Assembly (NCBI GenBank): GCA_035297265.1
Contig: DATGZH010000001.1
Location: 1 to 64,000, forward strand
Direction: 5' to 3'
Source: DATGZH01 sp035297265
Lineage (GTDB): Bacteria > Actinomycetota > Acidimicrobiia > Acidimicrobiales > RAAP-2
DNA: 64,000 bases
This document shows, piece by piece, positions 61,468 through 64,000 of the stretch; position 1 is the first letter of the stretch; every line of letters starts with the position of its first letter. The position numbers and the translations under genes were made by a program. The notes under the pieces were generated by a model, which was not told where the DNA came from, made no database searches, and worked only from the letters and a program-made list of their open reading frames with translations.

Positions 61468-62649
61468 GTGGCCACACTGTCGACGGGCGCGGCGAAGGAG
61501 GCCACCCGGGCGGCCGTCGAGCGTCGCCACCCCGACCTGGTCGAGCTGAGCCACGACCTCCACGCCCACCCCGAGACGGCCTTCGAGGAGACCCGCTCGG
61601 CCGAGCGCGTCGCCGGCCTCCTCGCCGACGGGGGCTTCGAGGTGGCCACCGGCATCTGCGGGCTGCCGACGGCCTTCGCCGCCCGGGCCGGCCACGGACC
61701 CTTCGTGCTCGCCCTGTGCGCCGAGTACGACGCCCTCCCCGGCATCGGCCACGCCTGCGGGCACAACATCATCGCCGCCACGTCGGTCGGGGCCGGCCTG
61801 GCCCTGGCCGAGGTGGCCGACGACCTCGGCCTCACCGTGCTCGTCGTCGGCACGCCGGCCGAGGAGGGCGGCGGCGGCAAGGTGCTCCTCTTGGAGCGCG
61901 GCGCCTTCGACGGCGTCCACGCGGCGATGATGGTCCACCCCTGGCCGCACGAGCGGCTGCGGGGCCAGGTGCTCGCCGTCTCCCACTTCGACGTCCACTA
62001 CACCGGCCGGACCGCCCACGCCTCGGCCGCCCCCTGGGAGGGCGTCAACGCGGCCGACGCACTGACGGTGGCCCAGGTGGCGATCGGCCTCCTGCGCCAG
62101 CAGCTGCGCCCGGGGGACCAGGTCCACGGCGTGGTCCTCGACGGGGGCTCGGCGGCCAACGTCATCCCCGACGCGGCCACGGCCCGGTTCATGTGCCGGG
62201 CGCCGACGCTCCCCGCCCTCCAGGTGCTCGAGCCGAGGGTGCGGCGGTGCTTCCAGGCCGGGGCCCTCGCTACCGGGGCCGACCTCGCCTTCGAGTCGCT
62301 CTCGCCCGACTACTCGGAGCTCGAGAGCGACGAGGGGCTCCTCGCGGCCTACCGCCGCAACGCCGAGGGCCTCGGGCGCCACTTCGACCTCGACGACGAA
62401 GGTGCCCCGCTCCCCACGTTCTCGACGGACATGGGCAACGTGTCGCTCGCCGTGCCGACCATCCACCCGCTCGTGGGCATCGAGGCCCGGGGGGCCGTCA
62501 ACCACCAGCCGGAGTTCGCCGCGGCCTGTGTCACCCCGTCGGCCGACGCCGCCGTGCGGGACGGGTCGGTGGCCCTCGCCTGGACGGCCGTCGACGCGGC
62601 CCTCGAGCCGGCGCTGCGCGACCGCCTGCTCGGCGCAGGTGACCGGTGA
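61468..62649 (+). CDS. M20-family amidohydrolase
   Basis: 393 residues, GTG start 9 bases after the carboxylase stop. M20D metal-site motifs: LHAHPETAFEE, GHACGHNIIAA (the Cys/His site), GTPAEEGGGG and the dimerization domain HFDVHYTGRTAHASAAPWEG. Homologues cleave N-acyl or aminobenzoyl-glutamate type amides. The natural substrate is unknown. Confidence 0.85.
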   Translation: MATLSTGAAKEATRAAVERRHPDLVELSHDLHAHPETAFEETRSAERVAGLLADGGFEVATGICGLPTAFAARAGHGPFVLALCAEYDALPGIGHACGHNIIAATSVGAGLALAEVADDLGLTVLVVGTPAEEGGGGKVLLLERGAFDGVHAAMMVHPWPHERLRGQVLAVSHFDVHYTGRTAHASAAPWEGVNAADALTVAQVAIGLLRQQLRPGDQVHGVVLDGGSAANVIPDAATARFMCRAPTLPALQVLEPRVRRCFQAGALATGADLAFESLSPDYSELESDEGLLAAYRRNAEGLGRHFDLDDEGAPLPTFSTDMGNVSLAVPTIHPLVGIEARGAVNHQPEFAAACVTPSADAAVRDGSVALAWTAVDAALEPALRDRLLGAGDR

Positions 62650-62960
62650 TCCTCGAGCACGCCGCACTCGACGTCGTGCCCGGCCGAGAGGAGGCCTTCG
62701 TCCGGGCCTTCGGCCGGGCCAAGCACATCATCGGCGGGTCGCCCGGCTTCGTCTCCCTCCGCCTGGAGCGCTGCCTCGAGCAGCCCGGCCGCTTCCTCCT
62801 CCTTGTCGAGTGGGCCACGCTCGAGGACCACACCGAGGGCTTCCGGGGCTCACCCGCCTACGAGGAGTGGCGAAGCCTCCTGCATCACTTCTACGACCCG
62901 TTCCCGGTCGTCGAGCACTACGTGTCGGTCGACGCGCTCGGCCCTCAGCCCCCGGGCTGA
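62646..62960 (+). CDS. ABM-domain (antibiotic biosynthesis monooxygenase-like) protein
   Basis: 104 residues; its GTG overlaps the amidohydrolase stop (GTGA). The ferredoxin-like ABM fold is suggested by VVPGREEAFVRAFGRAKHII, GFVSLRLERCLEQPGRFLLLVEWATLEDHTEGFR and PVVEHY. Such proteins act as heme-degrading or small monooxygenases or have no known activity. It overlaps the convergent mutase gene by 16 bases. Confidence 0.8.
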   Translation: MILEHAALDVVPGREEAFVRAFGRAKHIIGGSPGFVSLRLERCLEQPGRFLLLVEWATLEDHTEGFRGSPAYEEWRSLLHHFYDPFPVVEHYVSVDALGPQPPG

Positions 62961-64000
62961 TAGACGCCGAACTCGTCGCGGAGCACGTCGGAGACCTCGC
63001 CGAGGGTGGCCATCCGCCGGAGGGCCTCTTTCATCGGCACGAGGAGGTTGGCGCTCCCCTGCGCGGCGCGCCGCACGTCGGCCAGGGCCGCATCGACCCC
63101 CGCCTGGTCCCGCTCGGCCCGCACCCGTTGCACCCGGGCGATCTGGGACCGCTGCAGCCCGACGTCGATCGGGAACACCTCGGTCGGCTCGCGGTGCTCC
63201 TCGACGAAGCGGTTCACACCGACGAGCACCTTCTCGCCGTCGTCGATGGCCTTGGCGTAGGCATAGGCCGCCGACTCGATCTCCTCCTGCATGAAGCGGG
63301 CCTCGATGGCCGCCACCGCCCCGCCCATGGTGTCGATGCGCTCGAGATAGGCCGAGGCGTCCCGCTCCACCTGGTCGGTCAGCGACTCGACGAAGTAGGA
63401 GCCGGCGAGCGGGTCGACGGTGTCGGCCACGCCCGACTCGTAGCCCACGACCTGCTGGGTGCGCAGTGCCAGCTTGGCCGCCCGCTCGGTCGGCAGCCCG
63501 AGGGCCTCGTCGAAGCTGTTGGTGTGCAGGCTCTGGGTGCCCCCGAGGGCCGCCGCCAGGGCCTGGACGGTGACCCTGACGATGTTGTTCTCGGGCTGCT
63601 GGGCGGTGAGCGTCGAGCCACCCGTCTGGGTGTGGAAGCGGAGGATCTTCGAACGCTCGTCCTTGGCCCCGAAGCGCTCGGTCATGATGCGGGCCCACAT
63701 CCTCCGGGCCGCCCGGTACTTGGCGACCTCCTCGAACAGGTTGTTGTGGGCGTTGAAGAAGAAGGCCAGTCGGGGGGCGAAGGCATCGACGTCGAGGCCG
63801 GCCGCGATGGCGGTCTCGACGTAGGCGATCCCGTCGGCGAGGGTGAACGCCAGCTCCTGCACGGCGGTCGAGCCGGCCTCGCGGATGTGGTAGCCCGAGA
63901 TCGAGATCGTGTTCCACTTGGGGATGCGCTCCAAGCAGTAGGCGAAGGTGTCGACCACGAGGCGCAGCGAGGGCGCCGGCGGGTAGATGTAGGTGCCCCG
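62945..64000 (-). CDS. Acyl-CoA mutase large subunit (methylmalonyl-CoA mutase family), partial
   Basis: 352 C-terminal residues; the N-terminus lies beyond the window. At the edge the frame reads GTYIYPPAPSLRL, the usual mutase motif. SISGYHIREAGSTAVQELAFTLADGIAYVE, FFFNAHNNLFEEVAKYRAARRMWA and HTQTGGSTLTAQQPENNIVRVT are characteristic of the catalytic domain. It ends without a B12-binding domain, as in stand-alone large subunits of isobutyryl-CoA or 2-hydroxyisobutyryl-CoA mutases, so the substrate (methylmalonyl, isobutyryl, hydroxyacyl) is open. Confidence 0.92.
   Translation of the reverse strand, partial: RGTYIYPPAPSLRLVVDTFAYCLERIPKWNTISISGYHIREAGSTAVQELAFTLADGIAYVETAIAAGLDVDAFAPRLAFFFNAHNNLFEEVAKYRAARRMWARIMTERFGAKDERSKILRFHTQTGGSTLTAQQPENNIVRVTVQALAAALGGTQSLHTNSFDEALGLPTERAAKLALRTQQVVGYESGVADTVDPLAGSYFVESLTDQVERDASAYLERIDTMGGAVAAIEARFMQEEIESAAYAYAKAIDDGEKVLVGVNRFVEEHREPTEVFPIDVGLQRSQIARVQRVRAERDQAGVDAALADVRRAAQGSANLLVPMKEALRRMATLGEVSDVLRDEFGVYQPGG

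Noticed and set aside
62945..62960. Overlap of the ABM gene and the mutase gene as a possible error
   Set aside because: A 16-base overlap of convergent 3' ends is common and both frames keep family motifs.

Overview
The window is a very GC-rich (roughly 70 %) actinobacterial chromosome segment. A PafB-PafC type regulator, a WbbL-like rhamnosyltransferase with dTDP-rhamnose genes, a fused biotin carboxylase/carrier protein, secA-prfB-ftsE-ftsX linkage, frequent GTG starts and many start codons 6-9 bases after a TANNNT box all point to Actinomycetota. The complete type IV pilus machine and the gene mix suggest Acidimicrobiia or a relative. This placement is an inference; no rRNA or tRNA gene was seen.

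Layout. 1-4.3 kb: the N-terminal part of a histone-H1-like Lys/Arg repeat protein, an AT-rich gap with a perfect palindrome, then a convergent pair made of a TraG/VirD4-like coupling ATPase and a MobF (TrwC-type) relaxase without helicase domain, and a small secreted protein. 4.4-13.8 kb: a copper P-type ATPase with an unusual C-terminal extracytoplasmic domain, an F420-type NADP oxidoreductase, an Asp-box repeat gene broken by an amber codon, a fused PafBC regulator, a CtaG-like membrane protein, a lipoprotein and an LPG-synthase-like membrane protein. 13.8-31.5 kb: a type IV pilus region with pilC, a pilT carrying an N-terminal MshEN-like domain, pilB, a prepilin peptidase that seems to lack one catalytic Asp, a second pilT, a fused pilM-pilN, pilO, a mini PilP-like lipoprotein, the pilin, a membrane glycosyltransferase-like protein and a 600-residue proline-rich repeat protein. 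An acyl-CoA carboxyltransferase gene lies inside it.

31.5-48.8 kb: moaC, a CIRCE-controlled fmdB-type gene, tldE-tldD, a FlK-like thioesterase with an MFS transporter, dxs, a sugar nucleotidyltransferase, a translationally coupled four-gene set resembling the mycobacterial HIP (steroid C/D ring) genes fadE30-ipdF-fadD3 plus a zinc alcohol dehydrogenase, msrB, a tail-less ssb, and secA-prfB-ftsE-ftsX. 51.7-52.9 kb: a 1.2-kb gene-free region with three small structured RNA candidates, each exposing a CCUCC-type (anti-Shine-Dalgarno-like) loop. 52.9-58.7 kb: a tightly coupled cell-surface sugar operon (rmlB, rmlD, UDP-glucose dehydrogenase, UDP-xylose-synthase-like, two GT2 glycosyltransferases). 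58.8-64 kb: birA divergent from a biotin carboxylase/carrier fusion, an M20 amidohydrolase, an ABM-domain protein and a truncated acyl-CoA mutase large subunit, consistent with propionyl/acyl-CoA carboxylation and mutase metabolism.

Most striking are the RNA array upstream of secA, the PilM-PilN fusion with an apparently incomplete prepilin peptidase, two divergent gene pairs that share a symmetric -10 core with start codons only about 7 bases away on each side, and a CIRCE operator in front of an fmdB-type gene.
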